Assembly (NCBI GenBank): GCA_000226015.1
Contig: JH152668.1
Location: 67,144 to 98,205 of the forward strand
DNA from: Mnemiopsis leidyi
Taxonomy: Eukaryota; Ctenophora; Tentaculata; Lobata; Bolinopsidae
Direction: 5' to 3'
Length of the DNA: 31,062 bases
Under the pieces are notes generated by a model, which made no database searches, was not told the DNA's origin, and saw nothing but the letters and a program-made list of their open reading frames with translations. This document shows positions 30,452-31,062 of this stretch, piece by piece (the stretch's first letter is position 1; each line of letters begins with the position of its first letter). The translations under genes and the position numbers were made by a program.

Positions 30452-31062
30452 CTGAAAGATAGAAACGCATTCAGACTTAATGGCGGCAACTCCGCGTCTA
30501 AAACTCTGCTGAGTGCTGCGCGTTCCTAAAACTCGGCATACCGTAAACGTTAACGTGGGCGACACAGTGTCGCGGATGCAGTTACGTCCTGTCTTGTTGA
30601 TTTATTTCCTGTTGTTGTAAATACGTTCGCGGTTTACTCCAGGGGGTCATATCTTTTGTTCAGTACATCGTTGTTAAATCGTTTCTAACTTAGAATTCGT
30701 TGAGTTTTTGCTACAACAATCTACAACTAGTACACAGACTGCAGACACCGATATTGTCGATTTTCCGCTATATTTTGCTAGCTATACCCGCAATCTTAAA
30801 TCAATTCATATTTCCCCTGTCCTCACGTTACGTATTGAAATTTAATTATTTAATAAAAGGTGTTCATATTACCAAGATTTGGTGCACGTTATAGCAAGTT
30901 ATTGCAGTCAGCAGTCAGTGTAATGCGCGGCGCATCATTTATTTCATCTGTTACGTAATTTAAATTACTTTACGTAGGAGCAGGTGGGACACCGGACACG
31001 TCCATCTACCTACCTACCCCACCCCCAAAATCCGACCACTTTAAACCATCTACTTTACTTTT
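30452..31062. other. Right edge, no gene recognised
   Basis: Short frames on both strands only. A short TACC repeat followed by a C-rich run lies near 31006-31028. Confidence 0.4.

Noticed and set aside
1-31062. CRISPR array, rRNA, bacterial operon or retrovirus-like element
   Set aside because: No regularly spaced identical repeats, no rRNA-like sequence, no ribosome-binding-site-led gene clusters, and no polymerase, integrase or long terminal repeats were recognised.

Overview
This window looks like nuclear DNA of an invertebrate animal, most likely an early-branching one such as a cnidarian. The reasons are spliced genes with short GT-AG introns (about 145-176 bp where they can be measured), a class A (rhodopsin-like) seven-transmembrane receptor, C-type-lectin-like exons, AT-rich non-coding DNA with many small tandem repeats, and no operon-like packing. 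The taxon is an inference; no diagnostic marker such as rRNA or a mitochondrial gene is present.

Three genes are well supported, all on the plus strand. (1) A five-exon gene at 14072-15989 encodes 425 residues: an acidic, disordered N-terminus, a coiled coil, and a C-terminal part resembling the ORF1p/FP-type nucleic-acid-binding module found in LINE ORF1-type proteins. Every exon junction keeps the frame, so it looks like an exonised, possibly domesticated protein. (2) A single-exon receptor at 24350-25612 encodes 420 residues, with SRT in place of DRY. (3) A single-exon type II membrane metallophosphoesterase of the acid sphingomyelinase/endopolyphosphatase group lies at 27634-29109, with lysosomal-type sorting motifs in its cytoplasmic tail.

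The minus strand of the left third (about 4.9-12.5 kb) carries pieces of secreted, cysteine-bearing proteins. Two exons at 9167-9326 and 12271-12520 each start with a signal peptide and end in the same pattern (C...[YW]CLQ-x6-CCDE) at a phase-1 splice donor. Two joined exons at 4921-5566 form a C-type-lectin-like domain whose first acceptor is also phase 1. They may be parts of one gene family or of one gene with alternative first exons. The right edge carries a fragment of another minus-strand spliced gene (29794-30451).

The rest is mostly AT-rich non-coding sequence with minisatellites, two imperfect hairpins, a perfect palindrome inside an intron, about 22 CACGTG palindromes (several times the number expected by chance), and two good matches to the RFX X-box. 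No rRNA, convincing tRNA, CRISPR array, retroviral-type element or complete transposon was recognised.
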